Below are positions 19,308 through 26,713 of a stretch of DNA of 64,000 bases, in pieces. The notes under the pieces are model-generated. The model did no database searches. It had not been told where the DNA came from and saw only the letters and a program-made list of their open reading frames with translations. The position numbers were made by a program, and so were the translations under genes. The stretch comes from DASQFI01 sp035633215 (GTDB lineage: Bacteria > Acidobacteriota > Vicinamibacteria > Vicinamibacterales > SCN-69-37): the NCBI GenBank assembly GCA_035633215.1, contig DASQFI010000045.1:62001-126000 (forward strand). The letters run 5' to 3'. Each line of letters opens with the position of its first letter. Within the stretch, counting starts at the first letter, position 1.

Positions 19308-19313
19308 GGTACA
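19308..19313 (+). promoter_or_regulatory. likely -10 box (TACAAT) of the amidohydrolase gene
   Basis: TACAAT ends 11 bases before the ATG at 19325, predicting a transcript with only about five untranslated bases. A matching -35 box is not evident. Confidence 0.45.
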
Positions 19314-19324
19314 ATCGCAAAACC

Positions 19325-20584
19325 ATGCGGAGCAGACTTGTTCAGGCCGGTGTGATCGCGACTGTCGCCGCGGTCGGCGCCGCCATGCTCGTTGCGCAAC
19401 AGCAGCAGCAGGGCGGACAGACCACAGGCGGCCAGCAGCAGACCGGCGGCCGCGGCGGTCGAGGCGGCGGCACGCAGGTCCAGCCCGGCCAGGAATGTCC
19501 GCCGGGCATGACGATGGTACGGCCGGGGAATTGCCAGGCGCCGCAGTTTCCGCCGCCGAGCATCGTCGACTATCGCCCGCGCAACACGCTGGTGACCGCC
19601 GCGCACCCGACGCCGAAAGCCAAGTTTCCCGCCATCGACTACCACGGCCACGCGGGCGGCCGACTCAACACGCCCGAAGGCCTGAACGGGCTCATGGCGG
19701 CGCTCGACCAGCTGAATGTGAAGCTCTTCGTGGCGGCCGATGGCATCTCCGGCGCCAATCTCGACCGCGTGATGAAGACGCTCGCTGCGTCGCCGCACAA
19801 GGACCGTGTCCGGCCGATGACGACGATCAACTTCAGCAACGTCGGACCGGGGTGGGCCGAGAAGGCCATCGCGCAACTCGAAGCGGACGTCAAAGCCGGC
19901 GCGGTCGGCGTGGGCGAGATCAGCAAGGGTTTCGGTCTGCGCACGCGCAAGCCGGACGGCTCGCTGCTCAAGATCGACGATCCCGAGCTCGATCCCGTGT
20001 GGGAGGCGTGCGCCCGGCTGAACATCCCGGTGTTCATTCACACCGCCGAGCCCCAGGAATTCTTCGAGCCAATCGATTTCAAGAACGAGCGCTGGCTCGA
20101 GCTGGCGCTGTTCAGCGACCGGCGCTATCCGCCCGATCAGTTTCCGCGCTTCGAAGAGCTGATGGCGCAGCGCGATCGGATGTTCAAGAAGCACCCGAAG
20201 ACCCGGTTCGTCGCGGCGCACTTCGGCTGGCACGCCAACGACCTGGGGCGGCTCGGGAAGATGCTCGACGCGATGCCCAACGTCTACACCGAAATGGGCG
20301 CCGTGCTCTACGACATCGGCCGCCAGCCGCGCGGCGCGCACGATTTTCTGGTCAAGTATCAAGACCGCGTGCTGTTCGGCAAGGACGCGTTCGAGCCGAG
20401 TGAGTACCCCACGTACTGGCGCGTCCTCGAGACGAGGGACGAGTACTTCGACTACTACCGCGACTACCACGCCTTCTGGAAAATGTACGGCGTCGATCTC
20501 CCCGACGTCGTCTTGAAAAAGATCTACTACCAGAACGCGCTGCGGATCACGCCCGGCCTGCCGCAGACCGGCTGGCCGCGCTAG
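19325..20584 (+). CDS. secreted amidohydrolase (Amidohydro_2 family)
   Basis: Metal-dependent hydrolase or decarboxylase of the amidohydrolase-2 type (family that includes ACMSD-like enzymes). N-terminal hydrophobic signal (about residues 8-24) followed by a Gln/Gly-rich low-complexity stretch (about residues 25-60), then the barrel: IDYHGHAGG holds the first HxH metal motif, PVFIHTAEP the next His, FVAAHFGWHAND another His, and VLFGKDAF the terminal Asp. 419 residues. The substrate cannot be assigned. The TAG stop is the first triplet of a GAGCCGTTCTCAC-family palindrome. Confidence 0.82.
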   Translation: MRSRLVQAGVIATVAAVGAAMLVAQQQQQGGQTTGGQQQTGGRGGRGGGTQVQPGQECPPGMTMVRPGNCQAPQFPPPSIVDYRPRNTLVTAAHPTPKAKFPAIDYHGHAGGRLNTPEGLNGLMAALDQLNVKLFVAADGISGANLDRVMKTLAASPHKDRVRPMTTINFSNVGPGWAEKAIAQLEADVKAGAVGVGEISKGFGLRTRKPDGSLLKIDDPELDPVWEACARLNIPVFIHTAEPQEFFEPIDFKNERWLELALFSDRRYPPDQFPRFEELMAQRDRMFKKHPKTRFVAAHFGWHANDLGRLGKMLDAMPNVYTEMGAVLYDIGRQPRGAHDFLVKYQDRVLFGKDAFEPSEYPTYWRVLETRDEYFDYYRDYHAFWKMYGVDLPDVVLKKIYYQNALRITPGLPQTGWPR

Positions 20585-20685
20585 AGCCGTTCTCACTTCC
20601 CGTAGAGAGCAAAACCGACATGGGTCGCGAGACTTTCGGTCGAATCTACCAACTGGCTCGCTACAGGAGAGTGAGAACGGCTCTA
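20582..20685. repeat. GAGCCGTTCTCAC palindromic element, copy 1
   Basis: 104 bp with perfect 16-base ends TAGAGCCGTTCTCACT (20582-20597) and their complement (20670-20685). The left TAG is the amidohydrolase stop. The interior contains GGTCGCGAGACTTTCGGTCGAA and CGCTACAGGA, which recur in copies at 39098-39197 and 43742-43843. Confidence 0.9.
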
Positions 20686-20712
20686 ATGGCCGGGACCTGT
20701 CCACGCCACTAG

Positions 20713-21666
20713 ATGCCGACGTATCTCGTCACCGGCGGCGCCGGGTTCATCGGATCGCACCTCGTCGCGGAGCTCTTGCGCCGCGGCCAGTCGGTGCGGA
20801 TTGCCGACAACTTCTCGACCGGTCTCCGTGTGAACCTGCCCGCGGGCTCGGCCGTCGATCTGGTCGAAGGGGACCTGGCCGACGCGGACGTCGCCCGCCG
20901 GGCCGTCGACGGCTGCACCTACGTCATTCATCAGGCGGCGATCCCCTCCGTGCCGCGCTCCGTGAAAGATCCTGTCGGCTCCAATCGCGCGAACGTCGAC
21001 GCCACGGTGCAGGTGCTCGCGGCCGCGCGTGAGGCCGGCGCCAAACGCCTCGTCTTTGCGGGCTCATCGTCGGTGTACGGCAACGCCGCGGTGCTGCCAA
21101 AACGCGAAGACATGCGTCCCGCGCCGCTCTCGCCCTACGCGCTCCAGAAGCTCGTCGCCGAGCAGTATTGCCAGATGTTCACGAAGCTCTACGGCTTCGA
21201 GACGGTGACGACGCGGTATTTCAATGTGTTCGGGCCGCGCCAGCAGCCCGGATCGCCGTACTCGGGCGTCATTTCGCTTTTCATCGAGGCGCTTTCGGAA
21301 GGGAAGGCGCCCACCATCCACGGCGACGGCAAACAGACCCGCGACTTCACGTACGTCTCAGACGTCGTGGACGGGGTCCTGCGGGCCTGTGAAGCGCCCA
21401 CTGCGGCTGGGGAAGTGATCAACGTCGCCGGCGGTGGACGCATCTCGCTCCTCGAAGTGCTGCGCACGCTCCAGACCATCCTTCGCAAGCAGGTCGACGC
21501 GACGTTTGGTCCACCGCGCGAAGGGGACGTGCGCGACTCACAGGCCGACATCCACAAGGCGCGGCAGATGCTCGGCTACGAGCCGCGCACGCCGCTCGAG
21601 GACGGGCTGCGGCGTACGGTGGAGTGGTACCTGTCGACTGCAGCGCCCACACGGGCCGGTTCGTAG
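20713..21666 (+). CDS. NAD-dependent nucleotide-sugar epimerase/dehydratase
   Basis: Extended short-chain dehydrogenase of the UDP-glucose 4-epimerase type, likely making an activated sugar for surface polysaccharide. NAD-binding motif VTGGAGFIGSHL (residues 5-16), catalytic Ser in FAGSSSVYG and the YxxxK motif YALQK (SPYALQKLVAEQY), then TRYFNVFGPRQ and DFTYVSDVVDG typical of this group. 317 residues. The last 84 bases are duplicated 1157 bp downstream (22741-22824) around a decayed methyltransferase gene, so the 3' end has taken part in a rearrangement. The exact sugar substrate is not readable. Confidence 0.9.
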   Translation: MPTYLVTGGAGFIGSHLVAELLRRGQSVRIADNFSTGLRVNLPAGSAVDLVEGDLADADVARRAVDGCTYVIHQAAIPSVPRSVKDPVGSNRANVDATVQVLAAAREAGAKRLVFAGSSSVYGNAAVLPKREDMRPAPLSPYALQKLVAEQYCQMFTKLYGFETVTTRYFNVFGPRQQPGSPYSGVISLFIEALSEGKAPTIHGDGKQTRDFTYVSDVVDGVLRACEAPTAAGEVINVAGGGRISLLEVLRTLQTILRKQVDATFGPPREGDVRDSQADIHKARQMLGYEPRTPLEDGLRRTVEWYLSTAAPTRAGS

Positions 21667-21667
21667 C
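21584..21667 (+). repeat. 84-bp direct repeat, left copy (3' end of epimerase gene)
   Basis: CGCGCACGCCGCTCGAGG through the epimerase stop and one base beyond. It matches 22741-22824 with four mismatches over 84 bases. The left copy is the functional coding end; the right copy is detached from any epimerase frame. Confidence 0.95.
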
Positions 21668-21856
21668 GAAAGAAATCAACCGCCAGTTGGGCGCCCTCGT
21701 GATAATCCCACGGCAAATCGCGTGGGACTCGGTTGCTAATCTCGCCAAACAGCTGTCTACTCTTGAGGTGGTCGGCTTCGCAGGTCGCGTCGCGTTGTCT
21801 AGTGGACCGTACTCGCTGAAGTACTACCAATGCTTCGGGCGAGTGGGGTGTAGGGT

Positions 21857-22642
21857 TTAGCGAGGCGCGAGCGGCGTAAACCAGAGGTTGATCTGGTCGA
21901 GTCGGAGGTACTTGCCGACAATCGTGTACCCGCGCGCCGCGAAATAATCCAAGATGTGCTGCCGTGTCTGGGGATGTGCTTCGATGCAGACAAGCCGAGG
22001 CATGAAGCGCCGCAGGTCGAAGCCAGCCAACGCCTGCGGCTCTGACAGTTCAATGTCCATCGAAATGAAGTCAATGTTCGTGATTGCCGCAGGTGCCAGT
22101 AGGTCGTTCAGGGTAATTGTCGGCACCTGTTTTGCGACGAGTGCGTCAGGAGTGTGCTGAGAGGTAAAATCCCGAGTCGCCGACGAGTACTGCTCATACC
22201 GCTTGGACACGAACATCGTCGCGGTGTCCTCGGAGCGATCGCTGACAAATAAGGCGAAGAACTTCGTATTGGGCCGCGACTTCTGGTAACTGGGCGCGTA
22301 CGTATCTAGTGCGTCGATAGCAATGCCAGACTAGCCGAGTTGATCCTCGAGAAAATACGTGTTGCTGCCGACGCGGGCATCCGCAGAGCCGACGTCAAGG
22401 AATGTGCCGCCCCTCCTGTCTTGGAAGAAGTCGCGAATGATCCATTCTTCTGCGTTCTCAGACCATTTCTGCGACCCGTACTTGTCCCGAAGCCACTGGA
22501 GATCTCGCGGTGACACGAACGACTCGTGGTAATTGAGGACGAAATGGCGGCCGACACCGAAGCCAAGCACGAGCAGGAGGCCGCCAATGCAGGCGACTTC
22601 AATGAGGTCAAGGCCTCGCGATCGGGTCACTTTTTGCCGCAC
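21857..22642 (-). pseudogene. FkbM-family methyltransferase, broken by one in-frame TAG
   Basis: The minus strand encodes a membrane-anchored FkbM methyltransferase in one frame apart from a single stop. Start probably GTG 22642; residues about 10-35 are a transmembrane helix (IEVACIGGLLLVLGFGV). The SAM motif is GTFLDVGSADARVGSNTYFLEDQLG, then TAG at 22331-22333 where the family has Trp (LGWSGIAID), then the frame continues SGIAIDALDTYAP ... FISMDIELSEPQALAGFD ... RLVCIEAHP to the TAA at 21857. TGG to TAG is a one-base change, so decay is recent or the base is a sequencing error. The gene is flanked by 84-bp direct repeats. It may have methylated a surface glycan made with the nearby epimerase. 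Confidence 0.85.
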
Positions 22643-22740
22643 GTTCGCTCCTGCACGCCAGTTTCCGGACCAAGGGCCCACAGGGCGCGCTTTTGTGTTT
22701 CGGCCGATTGAGGTAACCACTGCAGGCGACGACCGGCGAG

Positions 22741-22824
22741 CGCGCACGCCGCTCGAGGACGGGCTGCGACGTACGGTGGAGTGGTACCAGTCGACTGCGG
22801 CGCCCACACAGGCCGGTTCGTAGC
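22741..22824 (+). repeat. 84-bp direct repeat, right copy
   Basis: Second copy of the epimerase 3' end, including the ACGCCGCTCGAGGACGGGCT stretch and the GGTTCGTAGC end. No open epimerase frame leads into it. The 1073 bases between the copies hold the FkbM pseudogene and its flanks. Confidence 0.95.
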
Positions 22825-23180
22825 CAGCGCCGTCACCTCGGGTTGCCCCACAGCCCGGCTCATCAGTCATTCCGGAAACCACCGGCGTCATTTCCAGCGG
22901 CTCGCTCTGAGGGCGCAGCGGTCATCCGCTCGTCGCGGGTTCGCAAGTCTCCATTCAGCCATCACTTACGCGAGCGATCGACCTGCGCGACCGGTTGGCC
23001 GCGGCTTTGCCAGAGAGTCCTGTGGGATCAGGCCGGCCGAGCGGTAACAGTGCCGACTTCACCACTGCCAACGCGATCGATCCGGTCCTGCTCCCGCTGA
23101 CTGAGGCGCGGCAGCGCGTCTATCCCTGATTTCACGCAAGACCGAGGCAGGCGGAGCCCTGCCGGAACGTGGAGAGCATC
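22825..23180. other. gene-free stretch upstream of the ComEA-like gene
   Basis: About 355 bases without a convincing gene. Near the end (about 23049-23129) one plus frame reads SADFTTANAIDPVLLPLTEARQRVYP then a stop, which looks like a possible C-terminal remnant of a lost gene but I cannot name it. No clear promoter or RNA is recognised. It adjoins the duplicated 84-bp repeat, so it may be debris of the same rearrangement. Confidence 0.4.
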
Positions 23181-23516
23181 ATGCGCAGGCTGTGTGTGAC
23201 GGGTGCGATCGCACTCGTGCTTCTGTTATCCGGACCGTCCCGCGAGTCGCAGGCCCAAACCGCTTCCCAGTCGTCGCCCTCGGCCCAGCCGGCCGCGGCG
23301 GCCCTGGTGAACCTGAACACCGCGACCGTCGCCGACCTGGCCAAGCTGCCGGGCATTGGACCGGCCGTGGCGGCGCGCATCGTCGAGTACCGACAGAAGA
23401 ACGGCGGCTTCAAGAAGGCGGAAGAGCTGATGAACGTCAAGGGCATCGGCGAAAAGACCTTCCTCAAACTGAAGCCGCTCGTGACCATCGCGCCGCCGAA
23501 GACCACCGAGCGATGA
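23181..23516 (+). CDS. ComEA-like secreted helix-hairpin-helix protein
   Basis: Small (111-residue) exported DNA-binding protein. Residues 1-25 form a signal peptide ending SQAQ; after a Ser/Ala/Gln spacer comes the ComEA helix-hairpin-helix pair: LVNLNTATVADLAKLPGIGPAVAARIVEYR and KKAEELMNVKGIGEKTFLKLK. In competent bacteria ComEA pulls DNA across the outer membrane with help of a retractable pilus, which fits the pilus locus at 47-57 kb and comM at 40 kb, though other ComE parts are not in the window. Start: ATG 23181 has GGAG 6 bases upstream; a GTG at 23169 is in frame but poorer. Overlaps the next gene by four bases. Confidence 0.85.
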   Translation: MRRLCVTGAIALVLLLSGPSRESQAQTASQSSPSAQPAAAALVNLNTATVADLAKLPGIGPAVAARIVEYRQKNGGFKKAEELMNVKGIGEKTFLKLKPLVTIAPPKTTER

Positions 23517-24196
23517 CGCTCCGGCGGCGCCACGGAACGCCACTTGACTTGACGTGGTATTCGGCGGCTCTTCAGGAGCGTCGGCGCAGCCGACCACGTC
23601 GAGTCAAGTGGGTTCCGGGATCAAAAAGCGAAGGTTATTCGCTGGTCGAACTCCTGCTTGTGCTGGTCGCGGCGACGACCTTCGTGTCAGTCGCGCTGCC
23701 GCTGACGAAGACCAGCACCGACGCAGGCCGGGCACGACACGCCGGCAGCTTCGTCGCCGCGCGGTTCCGGCTGGCGCGGCAGCAGGCGGTGGCACGGACG
23801 GCAACGGTCGGGTTGGTGTTCGACCTGGTGAACGGCCGATGGCAGGTGCGGGTTTGCGCGGACGGAAACGCGAACGGCTTGCGGCGCGCGGAGATCGCGG
23901 CCGGCGTGGATCGATGCTTCGAAGGCCCGCACGATCTGGAATCGCTGTTCCCAGGTATCCGTGTCGCGGTGGACAACACGCTCCGAGGCCCAGGCGGCGA
24001 ACCTCCGTCACCGGATCCCGTGCGATTCGGCGCCTCAAACATCGCCAGCTTCTCCGCGTCTGGAAGTTGCACTGCCGGGTCGCTGTTCCTCAGATCTTCG
24101 CAGAACTTGCAGTACGCCGTGAGAATCGCGGGGGTGACCGGGCGGACCCGGATCCTCAGATACAACTCGGCGACCGGAACCTGGGACGAGATATAG
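23513..24196 (+). CDS. type II/IV pseudopilin, GspH-like, with repeat-encoded leader
   Basis: A 227-residue minor pseudopilin. Prepilin peptidase should cut at G41 before YSLVELLLVLVAATTF, with the required Glu at +5 (E46). The mature part has the GspH/FimT look: ARFRLARQQAVARTATVGLVFD and a C-terminal beta region with paired Cys (CFEG, GSC). The leader is abnormally long: codons 8-35 are occupied by a palindromic element (23534-23616) also found in an intergenic region at 35921-36001. Leaders are removed before assembly, so this may be harmless. ATG overlaps the comEA-like stop (ATGA); the TAG stop is the first triplet of another hairpin. Confidence 0.8.
   Translation: MTLRRRHGTPLDLTWYSAALQERRRSRPRRVKWVPGSKSEGYSLVELLLVLVAATTFVSVALPLTKTSTDAGRARHAGSFVAARFRLARQQAVARTATVGLVFDLVNGRWQVRVCADGNANGLRRAEIAAGVDRCFEGPHDLESLFPGIRVAVDNTLRGPGGEPPSPDPVRFGASNIASFSASGSCTAGSLFLRSSQNLQYAVRIAGVTGRTRILRYNSATGTWDEI
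23534..23616. repeat. CACTTGAC-family palindrome inside a coding sequence
   Basis: Arms CACTTGACTTGACGTGGT (23541-23558) and the complement at 23593-23610 pair with one mismatch, flanked by GGAACGC / GGTTCC. The interior, read on the minus strand, contains CGGCTGCGCCGACGCTCCTG, matching the intergenic copy at 35921-36001. Here the element is translated as part of a pseudopilin leader. Confidence 0.9.
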
Positions 24197-24226
24197 CAGG
24201 TTGCTGAAAAAGCCAGCAACCTGCTA
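24194..24226. terminator. perfect hairpin TAGCAGGTTGCTG, with stop codon at its edge
   Basis: 13-base perfect stem (24194-24206 with 24214-24226), loop AAAAAGC. The first TAG is the stop of the pseudopilin gene. The same stem core (CAGGTTGCTGA / TCAGCAACCTG) recurs at 40321-40345 next to the comM stop, so it is a repeated element that probably also terminates transcription. Confidence 0.75.
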
Positions 24227-24293
24227 GGCCGGGTAGCGATGGGCCGACGAATCGCCGGACGGGCGAGCAGGGGAATGCGCTACCCGCGCCCGG

Positions 24294-25373
24294 TTGGAAT
24301 GGAATGCCGTCGTCGGGACCGGCAGCGGATTGACGGTTGGCATCACAGTTGAAGCGCTGTTCGCGCTTGGGGGCAGGGCGATGCTCGTGGGTCAGAGTTT
24401 GCTGATGAAGGAGCTGCGCGCGCGACTGGCGCGCATCGCGGACACGAACTTCACGGTGCTCGTGGAGGGAGAGAGCGGCGCCGGAAAGGAGCTCGTTGCG
24501 CGCGAGATTCACAACGGCAGCCATCGCCATCGAGGGCCATTCGTGGCAGTCAATTGCGCGGCCCTGGTCGAAACGCTTCTCGAAGCCGAATTGTTCGGCA
24601 TCGAGGATCGGACGGCAACGGGCGTCAAAGGCCGGCGCGGCAAATTCGAGCTGGCGCACAAGGGCACGCTGTTTCTCGACGAGGTCGGCGATCTCTCGCC
24701 AACCGCCCAGGCGAAGCTGCTTCGCGTGCTCCAGGACTGGTCGATCGAGCGCGTGGGTGGGCAGGCTCCGCATCACGTGGATGTGCGCGTCATCGCCGCC
24801 ACGAATCGCAGCCTGAGGACCCTGGTGGACAGCGGACGGTTCCGCGCGGACCTCTACTACCGGCTCGCGGGTGTCGAAGTCTACGTGCCGCCGCTCCGCG
24901 CGCGGCGCGACGACATTCCTCTGCTCGTCAGCCACTTTGCCGCGGGATATCGGCGGACCCGGTCACTCTCGCTGACCGCTCCCGCGCTCGAGGCGCTCAT
25001 GGCCTACGACTGGCCCGGCAATGTTCGGCAGCTTGCACGGGCGCTCGAACGAGCCGTGGCGCTTGCGCCGGGGCCGGCCGTCACGGTGACCGATCTGCCG
25101 GGCGAGATCTCGAGCGACTACCAGGACCTGCTCCGCGAGGTTCCGGCCCGCGACGACTCGCTTCGGGCCTGGAGCAGTCGATACGTGCGGCTCGTCCTCG
25201 AGCGGTGTGAGGGCAACAAGCGGCGCGCCTGCCAGATTCTGGACATCACGTACCACACACTGCAGTCGCACCTCGACTATGGGTCGCCGCTCGCGAGCGT
25301 CAAGCCGAAGGCGGATCTGCCATTGCGCGAGCCGACGGCTGAGATGACGCAGCCGTGCGAGCGAACGTTGTAG
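24294..25373 (+). CDS. AAA+ regulator of sigma-54-activator type without a GAFTGA loop
   Basis: Single AAA+ domain plus helix-turn-helix, no receiver. Walker A is EGESGAGKE, Walker B is TLFLDEVGDLSP, followed by VRVIAATNRS and RFRADLYYRLAGVE. At the position of the sigma-54 contact loop, where activators have GAFTGA, this protein has EDRTATGVKGRRGKFE. C-terminal Fis-like segment: NKRRACQILDITYHTLQSHL. Without GAFTGA it probably cannot remodel sigma-54 polymerase and may work on sigma-70 promoters as TyrR or PhhR-like proteins can. ATG 24294 is the longest start; ATG 24381 (MLVGQSLL) matches related proteins better and may be the real one. Next to the secreted-peptide cassette, which it might control. 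Confidence 0.82.
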   Translation: MEWNAVVGTGSGLTVGITVEALFALGGRAMLVGQSLLMKELRARLARIADTNFTVLVEGESGAGKELVAREIHNGSHRHRGPFVAVNCAALVETLLEAELFGIEDRTATGVKGRRGKFELAHKGTLFLDEVGDLSPTAQAKLLRVLQDWSIERVGGQAPHHVDVRVIAATNRSLRTLVDSGRFRADLYYRLAGVEVYVPPLRARRDDIPLLVSHFAAGYRRTRSLSLTAPALEALMAYDWPGNVRQLARALERAVALAPGPAVTVTDLPGEISSDYQDLLREVPARDDSLRAWSSRYVRLVLERCEGNKRRACQILDITYHTLQSHLDYGSPLASVKPKADLPLREPTAEMTQPCERTL

Positions 25374-25472
25374 TGCGCCCGCGTCGCTAAGGGTGGAGGC
25401 GGGTACCCCGTGAAGTCGCCGACGGCCGGATAGCCGGACGCCAGAGTTTCTGGCAGTTCAGACGGATCAGGT

Positions 25473-25520
25473 TCCGGGACAAGGCCGGGCCGCGATCCGC
25501 TTGGTCCGGGTGTCCCGGAC
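25473..25520 (+). promoter_or_regulatory. leader with two mutually exclusive hairpins
   Basis: TCCGGGAC (25473-25480) can pair with GTCCCGGA (25512-25519); alternatively GTCCGGG (25504-25510) pairs with CCCGGAC (25514-25520). The two stems use the same right-hand bases, and the ribosome site GGAG (25523-25526) starts only three bases later, so switching could control translation of the next gene. No known riboswitch class is recognised. A separate small hairpin GCCAG/CTGGC lies at 25440-25454. Confidence 0.4.
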
Positions 25521-25534
25521 CGGGAGAAATGCTC

Positions 25535-26293
25535 ATGAAAGAGAAAGTGCACGTGATCGCCGCCGCGGCTCTGGTCGCCGCCGCGGTGGTGTCGATCGTT
25601 CCCGCGGCCGGTGCCCAGCAGGTGCCGCTGCAACGGCAAGTCGATGCGCTCACCGGCGCGGAAGTTCGCCTGTATCACGGCGAGCGGCCGGGCAAGGAAG
25701 TACGGGTCGAGATTCAGGATCCCTCCGTCCTGATCCGCAAGGAGATCGTGAACGGCACGTCCGTGACCACGATCGCGTCCGGCACCGAGCGAATCTCACT
25801 GGCGCTGAGCCGCCACGGGTTCGTGGTCACGAGTGGGGACCAGCGCGTTGACGCGGATCGTGAGCATCCCGATCGCGTCGAGGCCGCGCGCCAGATCGTT
25901 GCGCGTTCGAACGCGGTGAAGCGGGCGACGACGCTGCTTGGCAAACTGGCGGCTGGACCGGTATCGGCGCTCCGTCACACCGCCAGAATCACGCGCGCGA
26001 CGCTGCTTTCGGCCGCCGGAGATTCGACCGGCAAGCGTGAGCTGTCGACCTGGGCGCGCGCCGCCCGCGACGAGATCAAAGTGAAGCCGGTCTCGGACGA
26101 ACAGGGGGGCCCGGGTCAATGCTGGTACCTCTATGCGCTCGAGGCCATTGCGGCCTACATCGAATACGAGGACTGCATGAACCAGCTCTACTGGTACGAA
26201 ATCCTCGACATGATCGGCTGCGCCCTCATCTACGACCTGCGCGCGATTGGCGCGTTCTCGTGGTGGATCACCTGCGTCGGATTCCGCGCCTAG
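25535..26293 (+). CDS. secreted protein with Cys/aromatic-rich C-terminal segment, unknown
   Basis: 252 residues, no family recognised. Residues 1-28 are a signal peptide (ending AAGAQQ). The middle is ordinary soluble sequence without any cysteine. After a Gly-Gly (DEQGGPGQ) the last ~60 residues change character: four Cys (GQCW, EDCM, IGCAL, ITCVG), many Trp and Tyr, and a strongly hydrophobic composition. This two-part design, a secreted carrier with a Cys-rich hydrophobic tail, resembles precursors of bacteriocin-like peptides such as halocin C8, but I see no sequence match and this is inference. ATG 25535 is chosen over 25529 because GGAG lies 8 bases upstream. Followed by a tiny membrane protein gene, a possible immunity partner. 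Confidence 0.7.
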   Translation: MKEKVHVIAAAALVAAAVVSIVPAAGAQQVPLQRQVDALTGAEVRLYHGERPGKEVRVEIQDPSVLIRKEIVNGTSVTTIASGTERISLALSRHGFVVTSGDQRVDADREHPDRVEAARQIVARSNAVKRATTLLGKLAAGPVSALRHTARITRATLLSAAGDSTGKRELSTWARAARDEIKVKPVSDEQGGPGQCWYLYALEAIAAYIEYEDCMNQLYWYEILDMIGCALIYDLRAIGAFSWWITCVGFRA

Positions 26294-26353
26294 CTTCGTG
26301 ACGCGACTCGGGCCGTCTCCGCAACTCTTCATCGTTTCTTCGGGAGGTCTGTG

Positions 26354-26545
26354 ATGTCCGTGTGGAGAATCGTCCTGATCGTCCTGATCACGTTCCTGGT
26401 CACGGCGACGATGATGCCGATGGTGCTCGTCGGCGTGCCGGCCGCGCGCGACGAGACGGTCGGAGTGTCGATCATGGGCGGGATCATGATCGTGGTGTTC
26501 GCGGGGATCTGGTTCGTCTGGGCGAAATTCGGCGCGCGGAGGTAG
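26354..26545 (+). CDS. 63-residue membrane protein with two helices
   Basis: Two predicted transmembrane segments (WRIVLIVLITFLVTATMMPM and VSIMGGIMIVVFAGIWFVWA) joined by a short charged loop, ending in KFGARR, which suggests a hairpin with a positive cytoplasmic tail. Strong ribosome site GGGAGG 6 bases before ATG 26354 supports expression. It lies 60 bases after the secreted Cys-rich protein, same strand, and may be its immunity or secretion partner; this is only positional. The TAG stop is in the GTAGG at the edge of a palindrome. Confidence 0.7.
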   Translation: MSVWRIVLIVLITFLVTATMMPMVLVGVPAARDETVGVSIMGGIMIVVFAGIWFVWAKFGARR

Positions 26546-26577
26546 GCCCCGGCTGGCGGCGCGAAGCCGCCAGCCGG
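26543..26577. repeat. GTAGG-type palindrome after the small membrane gene
   Basis: Stem CCGGCTGGCGGC (26549-26560) with GCCGCCAGCCGG (26566-26577), loop GCGAA. The leading TAG (26543-26545) is the stop of the preceding gene. Likely also a terminator. Confidence 0.8.
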
Positions 26578-26713
26578 GCGCGGCGGTCGGGACCTCGGCC
26601 GCCATCCTCGGCCGACATCCTCGGCCGCCATCCTTGACCCTCCGCCGAACGCGATAGTACGTTGTACGGCCCTGCCGCGCTGGCGACGTCGCCACGCGGT
26701 CAGCCTTTCGCCC

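Noticed and set aside
21584..22824. attL/attR of an integrated element
   Set aside because: The 84-bp direct repeats lie at a gene 3' end, but no integrase lies between them and the only tyrosine recombinase in the window (61575) has housekeeping Xer features.
26578..26713. Glycine riboswitch upstream of gcvT
   Set aside because: The tandem aptamer signature is absent; the gap is short and partly repeat.
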